Positions 50,790-59,838 of a stretch of 64,000 nucleotides of DNA are shown in pieces. Below the pieces are notes generated by a model that did no database searches, was not told where the DNA came from, and worked only from the letters and a program-made list of their open reading frames with translations. Every line of letters starts with the position of its first letter. Position 1 is the first letter of the stretch. The translations under genes and the position numbers were made by a program. The DNA comes from Aequorivita iocasae (GTDB lineage Bacteria; Bacteroidota; Bacteroidia; Flavobacteriales; Flavobacteriaceae), in contig NZ_CP068439.1 in the NCBI RefSeq assembly GCF_016757735.1, positions 434,001 through 498,000 of the forward strand, read 5' to 3'.

Positions 50790-51551
50790 ATGCTTTCCAT
50801 CATCATCCCGGTTTTAAACGAAGCCGAAAACATCACCAATTTACTTGAGCATTTAACCGAAAATATATCGGAAAAAGGCAAAGTTGAATTGATTGTGGTA
50901 GACGGTGGAAGCAACGATGGCACTCCCCAGTTAATCAAAAACTTTACTGAAAGCCAAACTATACCTATTAGTTTAATCACCACTTCCGAGAGTGGCCGTG
51001 CAAAACAGATGAACGAAGGTGCGCGAAACGCTTCGGGAGAAATTCTTTACTTTCTGCACGCTGATTCATTTCCGCCGAAAAACTTTGATAGTTATATTCT
51101 TTCAGAAGTAAAAAGGGGAAATCCCGCAGGCTGTTTCCGAATGAAATTTGATAGCGACCATTGGTGGCTGCAACTTGCCGGATGGCTTACGCAATTTAGC
51201 TGGCGTGCATGCCGTGGTGGTGATCAAAGCCAATTTATAACCAAAAAACTTTTTGATGAAATTGGCGGTTTTGATGAAAACTACACAATTTATGAAGACA
51301 ATATTTTAATTAACGAGCTTTACAAGCGGAAGAAATTTGTGGTAATTCAAAAATGCATAACCACCTCAGCGCGCCTTTACAGACAAAAAGGCGTTTGGAA
51401 CTTGCAATATCACTTTTGGGCAATTTATGTGAAACGTTGGTTTGGTGCAGATGCCGAGGAACTGTACAAATATTATTTGAAGCATATCAAGCAAGCGAAT
51501 AACACGGAAATTTCAGAAGAAAAATTCTCCAATCAAGTTGCTGAAAATTAA
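50790..51551 (+). CDS. TIGR04283-type arsenosugar glycosyltransferase (GT2)
   Basis: 253 aa, GT-A fold. Landmarks: SIIIPVLNEAENI at the start, VVDGGSNDGT, SGRAKQMNEGA, FLHADSFPP (DxD-like), and WRACRGGDQSQFITKKLFDEIGGFDE. This subgroup is tied to arsenosugar loci. It probably adds a sugar or glycerol unit to the arsenic nucleoside. Follows DUF547 after 46 bases. Confidence 0.92.
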   Translation: MLSIIIPVLNEAENITNLLEHLTENISEKGKVELIVVDGGSNDGTPQLIKNFTESQTIPISLITTSESGRAKQMNEGARNASGEILYFLHADSFPPKNFDSYILSEVKRGNPAGCFRMKFDSDHWWLQLAGWLTQFSWRACRGGDQSQFITKKLFDEIGGFDENYTIYEDNILINELYKRKKFVVIQKCITTSARLYRQKGVWNLQYHFWAIYVKRWFGADAEELYKYYLKHIKQANNTEISEEKFSNQVAEN

Positions 51552-51637
51552 AGAGATTTAAAATCTTTTGATTTTCAAAGTGGTTTCTTTCCAAAATTTT
51601 TAGGATATTGTAAAGAAAAACCAACAAAAACAAAGCT

Positions 51638-52072
51638 ATGAACATTTTTGAAGCAATTAGAAAAGACCACGACAAACAACGCGAACTCTGCCGTTTGGTA
51701 ACCTCCACTTCGGGTGATTCAAAAGGAAGAAAGGAAATGTGGGAAAAACTGAAGCACGAATTAAAAATACATGCAGACGCAGAGGAGCGCACATTTTATT
51801 CACCTCTAATCCACAACGATATGATGCAGGAACACGCCCGCCACGGAATTGCGGAGCATCACGAAATGGACGAACTAATGGAAAAAGTAGACGAAACCGA
51901 TATGGATTCTCCCGCTTGGCTTATTTACGCAAAACAACTTTGCGAAAAGGTAGAGCACCATTTGGAAGATGAGGAGCACAGCTTTTTTCAATTGGCAGGA
52001 AAAGTTTTCACCGAAACACAAAAAACAGCCATTGCCAAGGATTATTTGGAAGAAATGAAAAAGAATAGATAA
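51638..52072 (+). CDS. Hemerythrin-domain protein
   Basis: 144 aa, no signal. HHE-type four-helix bundle with iron ligands visible in IRKDHDKQRE, LKIHADAEERTFY, HHEMDEL and HHLEDEEHSFF. Di-iron site for O2, NO or redox sensing. It closes the plus-strand run before a minus-strand gene. Confidence 0.9.
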   Translation: MNIFEAIRKDHDKQRELCRLVTSTSGDSKGRKEMWEKLKHELKIHADAEERTFYSPLIHNDMMQEHARHGIAEHHEMDELMEKVDETDMDSPAWLIYAKQLCEKVEHHLEDEEHSFFQLAGKVFTETQKTAIAKDYLEEMKKNR

Positions 52073-52083
52073 GTTGTGAAGCG

Positions 52084-53139
52084 CTACTCTTTTTTGGTAG
52101 AATACTGTTTTAAAATTAGCTGCAGTGCAGGTTTGTTTTGTGGCGTAAACTGATTGTCATCGGGCCCTCCCACTTTTTCGTTTATAATAAACCATTTCCA
52201 AAGGAAACCACCCGCAAACCAATCCTCTTCCCAAACCGATTTGTAGAGTCCTTCCAGTAAATTTATTTGGGCCTCTAAGTTTACAGAAGTCATTTCCCTA
52301 TTGCTTTTCCACGGTTCTTTGCCACTAAAATCCACACTTCGATAACCGTATTCCGCAAAGAGGATTTTTTTATTTTCCTTTTCTGAAATGGTTTTTAATT
52401 CTTTTTTCCATCGCTCCCAACCTGCTATTGCCTCTTCAACAGTGGGGGTTTCGCTCTCCGAAATGGGGAAATAAGCATCCACGCCAATATAATCCAGTGC
52501 ATCCCAAAACGGTACGCGCTTGTATTCATCCCAATTGGCGGCATAGGTCAATTTGCCCGTGTAAATCTTTTTCACTTCCGCAATCAATTCTCGCCAATAG
52601 TTTGGGCGGTGCTCAATGAATTTTTCCAACTCGGTACCAATACAGAAAATTTCAATCTCTTCTGCCTCTGCAACTTTTGCAAAATTGAGGATGAAATTTT
52701 TATAATTGATTTCAAGTTGAAGCCAATCTGCTTCCGAAGCCATTTCAACCCAACCCGTATATCCGCCATTCCAAACCCATATTTGGGGTTTCATCATTAC
52801 CTTAATTTCATTTTTGTGGAGCAATTCAACATATTGTGTTACCCCTTCGCGCGTTTCACCAAACCATTGCCGCTCTTGGTCGTAGATTATTTCGGGATGG
52901 TTTAAACTTCTTATAAAACCGAACGGCATTACGGTAACATAATTGGCATGGACTTCCTTTAAAGAAGCAACATTTTTGTGCGAAAGTGAATCTGGAGCTG
53001 CCACAAGGCTCACACCGTTTATTTTGGAAACGGTCAAATTTTGAATTATTTTTTCTCCGGAAGAATTCTTCTTTTGGGCGCATCCAATTATAATGGTGAA
53101 AAGAAGAATACCGTGTAGAAAGCGATGAAGCAATAGCAT
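52084..53139 (-). CDS. GH113-like glycosidase lipoprotein
   Basis: 351 aa. Signal peptide with lipobox IIGC (Cys20). TIM-barrel sequence resembling glycoside hydrolase family 113 beta-mannanases: PQIWVWNGGYTGW, FCIGTEL (acid/base Glu), DYIGVDAYFPIS and FAEYGYRS (nucleophile Glu), then GFLWKWF. Location and lipid anchor suggest a role at the cell surface. It interrupts the plus-strand arsenosugar run in the opposite direction. Confidence 0.85.
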   Translation of the reverse strand: MLLLHRFLHGILLFTIIIGCAQKKNSSGEKIIQNLTVSKINGVSLVAAPDSLSHKNVASLKEVHANYVTVMPFGFIRSLNHPEIIYDQERQWFGETREGVTQYVELLHKNEIKVMMKPQIWVWNGGYTGWVEMASEADWLQLEINYKNFILNFAKVAEAEEIEIFCIGTELEKFIEHRPNYWRELIAEVKKIYTGKLTYAANWDEYKRVPFWDALDYIGVDAYFPISESETPTVEEAIAGWERWKKELKTISEKENKKILFAEYGYRSVDFSGKEPWKSNREMTSVNLEAQINLLEGLYKSVWEEDWFAGGFLWKWFIINEKVGGPDDNQFTPQNKPALQLILKQYSTKKE

Positions 53140-53270
53140 TTTGAAAGTATTAAAAGTTGAATTTAAGGTTTTATTTCAGAAATTAGGGAATTATTAATAA
53201 CCGTTTCGAAACTGCCCAAATTGGAATTGCGTAAATTTATAGACGACTGAAAAAACCAATCACCAAAAGT

Positions 53271-54572
53271 ATGGAGCACATCGTCATTATAGGCAACGGA
53301 ATTGCTGGAGTTACTGCAGCTCGACACATCCGAAAACTTTCCAATAAAAAAATTACTATTATTTCCGCTGAAGCCGGCCATTTTTTCTCCCGAACTGCTC
53401 TAATGTACGTTTACATGGGCCATATGCGATGGCGCGATATTGAACCCTATGAAAGCTGGTTTTGGGAAAAAAACAGGCTGGAACTCAAAAGAGAATATGT
53501 TGAAACTGTTGACACAAACAACAAAATACTTCATTTTAAAGGCGGCGGTAGCCTAAGCTACGACAAATTGATTATCGCCTCAGGCTCGGTAACAAATACC
53601 TTTGGCTGGGAAGGTTTGGAATTGAATGGCGTACAGGGTTTGGTGACAAAACAGGATTTGGAAAAACTCGAAAAAAATGCACCAAACAACAAAGAATGTC
53701 CCCGCGCGGTAATCGTCGGTGGCGGTTTGATAGGCGTTGAAATGGCCGAAATGCTCCGAACACGTGATATTGAAGCAACCATGCTGGTCCGCGAAGAGGG
53801 GTTTTGGAGCAACGTCCTTCCAAAACATGATGCCGAAATGATTTCGAAACATATATTATCACATGGAGTTGATCTAAGACACAACGAAGAACTTAATAAA
53901 ATTTTGGGTGATGGCAAAGGCAATGTACGCGCCATTGTAACCAAAGATGGGGAGGAAATTCCGTGTTGCGTGGTTGGAATTACCACAGGCGTAAAGCCAC
54001 AGATTTCTTTTTTGAAGAATTCAAAAATTGAAACCGATAAAGGTATTTTGGTAAACCGAAAACTGGAAACCAACATTGAAGGGGTATATGCCATTGGCGA
54101 TTGCGCCCAACAGCGCGAGACTATCGGCAACCGCCCACCCGTAGAGGCGGTTTGGTACACCGGCAGAATGATGGGCGAGACTTTGGCACAGACTATTTGC
54201 GGAAAACCTTTTGAGTACAATCCCGGAAACTGGTTTAACAGCGCCAAATTTTTTGACATTGAATACCAAACCTACGGATGGGTTTTTTCAGAAAGTAAAC
54301 TGAAGGATTACGAAAAACAATTCCACTGGAAATGTGCGAGCGACCTTCGCTGCGTAACAATTTCATATAATAAAAATTCAAATGAATTTCTGGGAATAAA
54401 CACCTTCGGAATAAGGATGAAACATGAGGTTTTTGACAAATGGCTAAATGAAAAGCGAAGTGTTGGTTATGTAATTGAAAATTTAAAACAAGCCAATTTC
54501 GACCCAGAATTTTATAAAAAATATGAAGCGGAAATTCAATCAATATTTTTCAACCAACCCGTAAATGTTTAA
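53271..54572 (+). CDS. FAD/NAD(P)-dependent pyridine nucleotide-disulfide-like oxidoreductase
   Basis: 433 aa. Two dinucleotide-binding motifs: IIGNGIAGVTAA at the N-terminus and IVGGGLIGVEMAEML near residue 148, plus the FAD motif VYAIGDCAQ. Resembles the NADH-nitrite-reductase/ferredoxin-reductase subgroup. It overlaps the following membrane Fe-S protein gene by 8 bases, indicating that the two form an electron-transfer pair. Confidence 0.9.
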   Translation: MEHIVIIGNGIAGVTAARHIRKLSNKKITIISAEAGHFFSRTALMYVYMGHMRWRDIEPYESWFWEKNRLELKREYVETVDTNNKILHFKGGGSLSYDKLIIASGSVTNTFGWEGLELNGVQGLVTKQDLEKLEKNAPNNKECPRAVIVGGGLIGVEMAEMLRTRDIEATMLVREEGFWSNVLPKHDAEMISKHILSHGVDLRHNEELNKILGDGKGNVRAIVTKDGEEIPCCVVGITTGVKPQISFLKNSKIETDKGILVNRKLETNIEGVYAIGDCAQQRETIGNRPPVEAVWYTGRMMGETLAQTICGKPFEYNPGNWFNSAKFFDIEYQTYGWVFSESKLKDYEKQFHWKCASDLRCVTISYNKNSNEFLGINTFGIRMKHEVFDKWLNEKRSVGYVIENLKQANFDPEFYKKYEAEIQSIFFNQPVNV

Positions 54573-56163
54573 TCAAATGAGTACAGTGCAACGAAACATG
54601 TCGCTTACGGGGGAACCGCCAAAAACCATAAACACACAACAAAAGCTCGCTTCTGCTATAGGTTTGATAGGTTTGTCCGTACTTTTTTTGGCCTTATTAA
54701 ATGTAAACTTTCCAAATAAAACCCTTTGGCTCACAGCCTCCTTAATAATGATTGGAGGAGGAACCATCTGGTTTTCCACGGCAGCATATTTAAATAAACA
54801 CGAAGGCATTAAAAATGACGGCGTGTATTTTAAATCGCTCACTTCGAAGGGATTTTGGGCTTGGGTTTTAGGTATTATTCTCACTCTATTTTATGTGGTA
54901 CTTTATTGGTTTCCGCAGTATTTGGGGTTAGTGAAGAATGGTGAAAACAAGGGAATAGTAGCGCTTTTTGACCCCTTGAGCAAATTGCTGAACGGTGGCC
55001 CCGCAAGTCAATGGTTTGTTTACGGAACCCTTTATACCTTGGCAATATTGGCATTTGGGATAAAATTCATCTTAAAATACCGCCATAATAAATACGAAAA
55101 ATTGCGAACCTATTCAGTGATGTTCTTTCAATTGGGTTTCGCGTTTTTGATTCCCGAACTCATGCTGAGATTAAACAGTGAATCCTTTTCCCTTCCCTAT
55201 TACGACCTAAAAAATATTTGGCCCCTCAATTATTACAATTTTGAGCAATACAGGGTAGATCAGTTTATTTCGGCTGGCGATATTGGCTTGGCATTATTGA
55301 TTTTTGGAATCGTGTCCATTTTTGTAATCACGCCAATTTTAACCTATAAATACGGCAAACGCTGGTACTGTAGTTGGGTCTGCGGTTGCGGGGGATTAGC
55401 AGAAACCGCCGGCGATGCCTTTCGGCATTTGAGCGACAAACGGCAAATAGCCTGGAAGGTGGAACGCTGGGTAATCCACAGCGTGCTGGTGTTTGTGGTT
55501 TTGATGACTACGGCGGTGGTGCATAGCTATTTGGGCGATGACAGTTCAAAATATTGGTTGACGAAAGACGTGTTCCTAATTTCCGTGGCAGTAATCCTAA
55601 CGGCCGTTTTTGCGGGAACGTTTATTTTTAAAAAGGAGGAATTACAAAAAGACGCCCGTTACGGGGCAATCGGTTATTTCGTGATTATTATTTCGTTAAT
55701 TGGGTTTCACTATTTTTCTGGAAAAACTTTGTTTCTATTTGAAGCCGAGACCCTTCGAAAAAGCTATGGTTTTTTAATAGGCGCCGTTTTTAGCGGAGTG
55801 ATTGGCGTAGGTTTTTACCCCATCTTCGGAAGTCGTGTTTGGTGTCGTTTCGGTTGCCCGATGGCTGCAATTCTTGGTTTTCAGCAACGGCTTTTTTCGC
55901 GTTTCAGAATTACCACAAACGGCGGACAATGCATCAGCTGCGGCAATTGTTCCACCTATTGCGAAATGGGCATCGACGTTCGTGCTTATGCCCAAAAAGG
56001 AGAAAACATTGTACGTTCCAGTTGTGTGGGCTGCGGAATCTGCTCGGCAGTTTGCCCGCGTGGGGTATTGAAACTTGAAAATGGTCCTCTGGAAAAAAGA
56101 ATTGATTCAAACGAAGTTCTTTTGGGAAATGATGTGGATTTGATGAATTATGTAAATAAGTAG
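54565..56163 (+). CDS. Membrane-bound 4Fe-4S protein, NapH/NosR-like
   Basis: 532 aa with about eight or more membrane segments. Cysteine sites CSWVCGCGG (about 270), CRFGCPM (about 427), then two ferredoxin clusters CISCGNCSTYC and CVGCGICSAVCPRG near the C-terminus. The layout matches NapH/NosR-type quinol or ferredoxin electron carriers, with the upstream flavoprotein as the likely NAD(P)H side. It could supply electrons to the di-iron hydroxylase or to ArsS upstream (inference). Confidence 0.88.
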   Translation: MFNQMSTVQRNMSLTGEPPKTINTQQKLASAIGLIGLSVLFLALLNVNFPNKTLWLTASLIMIGGGTIWFSTAAYLNKHEGIKNDGVYFKSLTSKGFWAWVLGIILTLFYVVLYWFPQYLGLVKNGENKGIVALFDPLSKLLNGGPASQWFVYGTLYTLAILAFGIKFILKYRHNKYEKLRTYSVMFFQLGFAFLIPELMLRLNSESFSLPYYDLKNIWPLNYYNFEQYRVDQFISAGDIGLALLIFGIVSIFVITPILTYKYGKRWYCSWVCGCGGLAETAGDAFRHLSDKRQIAWKVERWVIHSVLVFVVLMTTAVVHSYLGDDSSKYWLTKDVFLISVAVILTAVFAGTFIFKKEELQKDARYGAIGYFVIIISLIGFHYFSGKTLFLFEAETLRKSYGFLIGAVFSGVIGVGFYPIFGSRVWCRFGCPMAAILGFQQRLFSRFRITTNGGQCISCGNCSTYCEMGIDVRAYAQKGENIVRSSCVGCGICSAVCPRGVLKLENGPLEKRIDSNEVLLGNDVDLMNYVNK

Positions 56164-56275
56164 CAGTATTCAGTTGTAGTGCGCAGCATAGAGCTTTCAG
56201 GTTTAAGAATATACTTGTCAAACGGAATGTCATATATTTTTCTGAAATTCGCAATTCAAAAATTCCCCAGTTTTA

Positions 56276-56971
56276 ATGTCCAAAATTATTAAAGTAATAA
56301 TTCCCGCCTATAATGAAGAAGCCTCTATAGGGAAAGTGATTGCTGAAATTCCGGATATCGTTTCAGAAATAATTGTGGTCAACAATAACTCTACCGACAC
56401 TACTGCCGAAGTTGCCAAAAAGGCGGGTGCCACAGTACTGTTTCAACCACAAGCCGGCTACGGAAACGCCTGCTTAAAAGGGATGGAATACATTTCAGAA
56501 GAAAAAACAAAACCAGAAATAATAGTTTTTCTCGATGGCGATTACAGTGATTACCCTTCGGAGTTGCCGCAAATCGTAGCTCCTATTATAGAGAATAATA
56601 TAGATTTTGTAGTGGGTGCACGGGTAAAAGCATTGCGAGAATCTGGGTCGATGACTTTTCCCCAGCGCTTTGGCAATGAATTGGCAACAAAACTGATGAG
56701 ACTTTTTTTCAATTCAAAATTTACCGACCTGGGACCCTTTCGTGCCATTAAATATGAAAAATTGCTTTCCCTAAACATGGAGGACAAAACCTATGGCTGG
56801 ACTGTGGAAATGCAACTGAAAGTTTTGAAAAAGAAATTTACATATGCTGAAGTGCCTGTAAAATATAAAAACCGCATCGGGGTCTCCAAAGTTTCGGGTA
56901 CGGTAAAAGGTGCTATCTTTGCGGGCGTAAAAATCCTTAGCTGGATCTTTAAATACAGTTTCAAAAAATGA
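56276..56971 (+). CDS. Glycosyltransferase family 2 (dolichyl-phosphate mannose synthase-like)
   Basis: 231 aa. Starts KVIIPAYNEEASIGKVI; catalytic Asp in NNNSTDTT, then DGDYSDYP as the DxD-like site. Resembles DPM-type polyprenyl-phosphate glycosyltransferases. It overlaps the next glycosyltransferase gene by 4 bases. Confidence 0.9.
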   Translation: MSKIIKVIIPAYNEEASIGKVIAEIPDIVSEIIVVNNNSTDTTAEVAKKAGATVLFQPQAGYGNACLKGMEYISEEKTKPEIIVFLDGDYSDYPSELPQIVAPIIENNIDFVVGARVKALRESGSMTFPQRFGNELATKLMRLFFNSKFTDLGPFRAIKYEKLLSLNMEDKTYGWTVEMQLKVLKKKFTYAEVPVKYKNRIGVSKVSGTVKGAIFAGVKILSWIFKYSFKK

Positions 56972-58458
56972 TTCTTGAATCAATAATCATTGCCGTTTAT
57001 TCCATTGCCCTGCTCCTCATTTTTATGTATGCCTTGGCGCAGTTGAATTTGTTATTCAACTATTTAAAGGCTCGAAAAAGCAATAAATATTCACCAACAT
57101 TTGATTTTTCAAATGAAGAAGAAGTTCCCTTGGTAACCATCCAACTTCCGGTTTATAACGAGCTTTACGTAATGGAACGTCTGCTGGATAATATAGCCGA
57201 AATTGATTATCCAGCGGAAAAGTTTGAAATACAAGTGCTTGACGACAGCACCGATGAATCTTTTGAGGAAACCGCAAGGCACATTAAAGCGCTTCAGAAA
57301 ACAGGTTTGGACATTCATCATGTAACGCGCGAAAACCGTAAAGGTTTTAAAGCTGGCGCGCTGAAAGAAGGCTTAAAAACTGCCAAAGGCGAATATATAG
57401 CTATTTTTGATGCAGATTTTCTTCCAAAGAAAAATTGGTTAAAAAATACCATACCATATTTTAAAGATGAGAAAATTGGAGTGGTGCAAACCCGCTGGGG
57501 GCATTTAAACCGTGACTACTCCATACTTACGCGTGTTCAAGCCTTTGCGCTCGATGCACATTTCACTTTGGAACAGGTGGGAAGAAACAGCAAAGGACAT
57601 TTTATAAATTTCAATGGAACGGCGGGCGTTTGGCGAAAGGAATGCATTCTGGACGCCGGCAACTGGGAAGGCGACACACTTACCGAAGATTTGGACCTCA
57701 GCTACCGTGCGCAGCTTAAAAACTGGAAATTTAAATATTTGGAAGAAGTTGAAACCCCGGCGGAACTTCCGGTGGTTATCAGTGCGGCGCGTTCCCAACA
57801 ATTTAGGTGGAACAAAGGCGGAGCCGAAAATTTTCAGAAAATGGCGTGGCGTGTTTTTAAAAGCCACGATATTTCTGCGAAAACCAAAATACACAGCTTT
57901 CTGCATTTGCTAAACAGCACCATGTTTTTGAACATTTTGATAGTGGCAATTTTAAGCATTCCGATGCTTTATATCAAAAATGAATACGAACATTTGAAAT
58001 TGTACTTCTATGTGATGAGCTTTTTTGTCGCCAGCACGATTATTTTTTTCATCTGTTATTGGTTTACTTACAAAACTATCTATGGCGGCGGTTTTAAACA
58101 TTTTGTGAAATATTCAGCTATGTTTTTCACCTTTTTTTCAGTAGCAATGGGCTTTTCACTACACAATTCCATTGCAGTCTTGGAAGGACATTTTGGTAAG
58201 AAAAGCGAATTTATACGTACCCCAAAATTCAATATAAGTACTTTAAAGGAAAGCTGGAAAGGCAATAAATACCTGGCCAAAAACATCTCACCAAATGTGA
58301 TTTTTGAAGGTATTTTAATGCTCTATTTCGCCTTTGGGATGTACAGTGCCTTTGTGGTTGGCGATCAAGGAGGCGATTTTGGACTGTTCCCGTTTCACCT
58401 CATGCTTTTTTTGGGATTTGGGTTTGTGTTTTTTAAATCATTGACTTCAAAAGCATAG
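56968..58458 (+). CDS. Processive-type GT2 membrane glycosyltransferase
   Basis: 496 aa. An N-terminal membrane segment, cytoplasmic GT2 domain with VLDDSTDES, DADFLP, TEDLDLSYRAQ, and QQFRWNKG, i.e. the D,D,D,QxxRW signature of cellulose-synthase-like enzymes, and about four or more C-terminal membrane segments. It forms a long sugar or a lipid-linked glycan; substrate unknown. Pairs with the upstream DPM-like enzyme. Confidence 0.92.
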   Translation: MILESIIIAVYSIALLLIFMYALAQLNLLFNYLKARKSNKYSPTFDFSNEEEVPLVTIQLPVYNELYVMERLLDNIAEIDYPAEKFEIQVLDDSTDESFEETARHIKALQKTGLDIHHVTRENRKGFKAGALKEGLKTAKGEYIAIFDADFLPKKNWLKNTIPYFKDEKIGVVQTRWGHLNRDYSILTRVQAFALDAHFTLEQVGRNSKGHFINFNGTAGVWRKECILDAGNWEGDTLTEDLDLSYRAQLKNWKFKYLEEVETPAELPVVISAARSQQFRWNKGGAENFQKMAWRVFKSHDISAKTKIHSFLHLLNSTMFLNILIVAILSIPMLYIKNEYEHLKLYFYVMSFFVASTIIFFICYWFTYKTIYGGGFKHFVKYSAMFFTFFSVAMGFSLHNSIAVLEGHFGKKSEFIRTPKFNISTLKESWKGNKYLAKNISPNVIFEGILMLYFAFGMYSAFVVGDQGGDFGLFPFHLMLFLGFGFVFFKSLTSKA

Positions 58459-58532
58459 AACTTTTTAACTACTTTTAAATACTGTCAATTTTGGAGAAAT
58501 CGCAATTCTTCAACCTAAAATCGTAAATCAAA

Positions 58533-59129
58533 ATGTATCCACCCCCGCACCACCAAAGCCACGATATTGAAAAAATGATTTCCGTTATCAAGCATTTTCC
58601 TTTGGGAATGTTAGTTACGGCGAAGGATAAAAAACCCTACATCACGCACATTCCCTTTATTTACAATGAAACCACCAAAAAATTGGTTGCCCATATAGAC
58701 CGCAGCAATCCACAAATGGAAACAATGACTGAAAACGCGAGAGTTACGGTAGTTTTCAAAGGGCCAGATACCTACATTTCGCCTAGTATATATATTACGC
58801 CACAATTACCCACCTGGAATTATATCATCGTTCATATTACAGGCAGCCTTCAACTTATAAATGATCCGGAAGCGGCTAAGCAAACAATTGTAAACATGAC
58901 CGAATTTTTGGAAGGCGAAGCACAAAAATTCATTCTAAAAAAAGACGACCCACGCATGGAGCGTTTGATAGATTACATTCAAGCTTTTGAAATAGAAATT
59001 ACCAATTGGGAAGGGAAATTAAAGCTTTCACAAGATAAAATCCCCCAGGATTTTGAGAATGCGAAAGAGGAATTAATAAAAAAATCCCGAAACGATGTTT
59101 CGGGATTTATCAATAAAATATTTGAATAA
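58533..59129 (+). CDS. PaiB-like FMN-binding protein
   Basis: 198 aa, with the PaiB/FMN-binding split-barrel pattern: PPHHQSHDIEKMISVIKHFP at the start, GMLVTAKDKKPYITHIPF, and the middle HIDRSNPQ segment. Named as a negative transcriptional regulator in Bacillus; here the flavin-binding role is the better guess. Its 3' end encodes a terminator-type hairpin. Confidence 0.87.
   Translation: MYPPPHHQSHDIEKMISVIKHFPLGMLVTAKDKKPYITHIPFIYNETTKKLVAHIDRSNPQMETMTENARVTVVFKGPDTYISPSIYITPQLPTWNYIIVHITGSLQLINDPEAAKQTIVNMTEFLEGEAQKFILKKDDPRMERLIDYIQAFEIEITNWEGKLKLSQDKIPQDFENAKEELIKKSRNDVSGFINKIFE
59082..59108 (+). terminator. Terminator-like hairpin inside the PaiB coding end
   Basis: AAATCCCGAAAC (59082-59093) pairs perfectly with GTTTCGGGATTT (59097-59108) over a 3-base GAT loop. 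It lies 21 bases before the stop of the PaiB-like gene and encodes KSRNDVSGF. The stem is nearly identical to that at 33961-33982. There is no long T run. Confidence 0.6.
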
Positions 59130-59131
59130 TT

Positions 59132-59791
59132 CTATTCAGCAATATTATAGGAAACTAATCTTCTTTCAACTCTTGTCAATGAATCTGATACAAAAGAACA
59201 CGTTGATTTTACTTGTCCAATTTCTTCTGAATAAGAATAATAATCTCTTCCTGGTGATATATTCCCGTTGGTAAATTTTGCAAAAAGCTCATTTACAGAA
59301 CATACAAAATCTCCAGCCGCAACTTGCACATTTGAATCAACACTCGCCAATACTCCATATATTTTTGCATCTCCAGGAGCATCTCTGATTAAATATTCCT
59401 GATTGATGTTGGAATTTGAAAAATATTTTAAATGATTTTCGTCAATTAAATATCCTGATGAATCTCTTAGTTTGGTGACCACAGTTCCATTATCTGGCAC
59501 AATTGCACTTGTACCATCATTTCCCGATGTAGTGGTTTCGAAAGTATAAAATGTATTACCATTAATTTCAGATGTTCCAGTAATAGATACATCATCGAAT
59601 GCACCCAAACTTTCAAATTCATCCGTTCGATCAATTCTTTGGAAATATTCATACCGCCAAGAATTACCAACAGTTAAAGCATAAAAATTGGGTTCGGAAA
59701 GTTCTTGCGCCTCTTGCGGAGTGCCGTCATCTTTATTACAGGAAGTAAATAAAACTGAAAATACAATTAAAACGGATAGGGAAAATTTCAT
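59132..59791 (-). CDS. Lipoprotein of unknown function
   Basis: 219 aa. Lipobox FTSC (Cys18). The mature part is beta-rich with a GNSWRYEYFQRI segment typical of small Bacteroidota envelope proteins of unknown role. Convergent with the PaiB-like gene with a 2-base gap. Confidence 0.75.
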   Translation of the reverse strand: MKFSLSVLIVFSVLFTSCNKDDGTPQEAQELSEPNFYALTVGNSWRYEYFQRIDRTDEFESLGAFDDVSITGTSEINGNTFYTFETTTSGNDGTSAIVPDNGTVVTKLRDSSGYLIDENHLKYFSNSNINQEYLIRDAPGDAKIYGVLASVDSNVQVAAGDFVCSVNELFAKFTNGNISPGRDYYSYSEEIGQVKSTCSFVSDSLTRVERRLVSYNIAE

Positions 59792-59838
59792 AAGATTGGA
59801 TTAACGTTAGTCACCTTATAACGCAATGTATTTCCAAT

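Noticed and set aside
52428-52905. Plus-strand frames opposite the GH113-like gene.
   Set aside because: Composition and lack of motifs show that they are shadows of the minus-strand gene.
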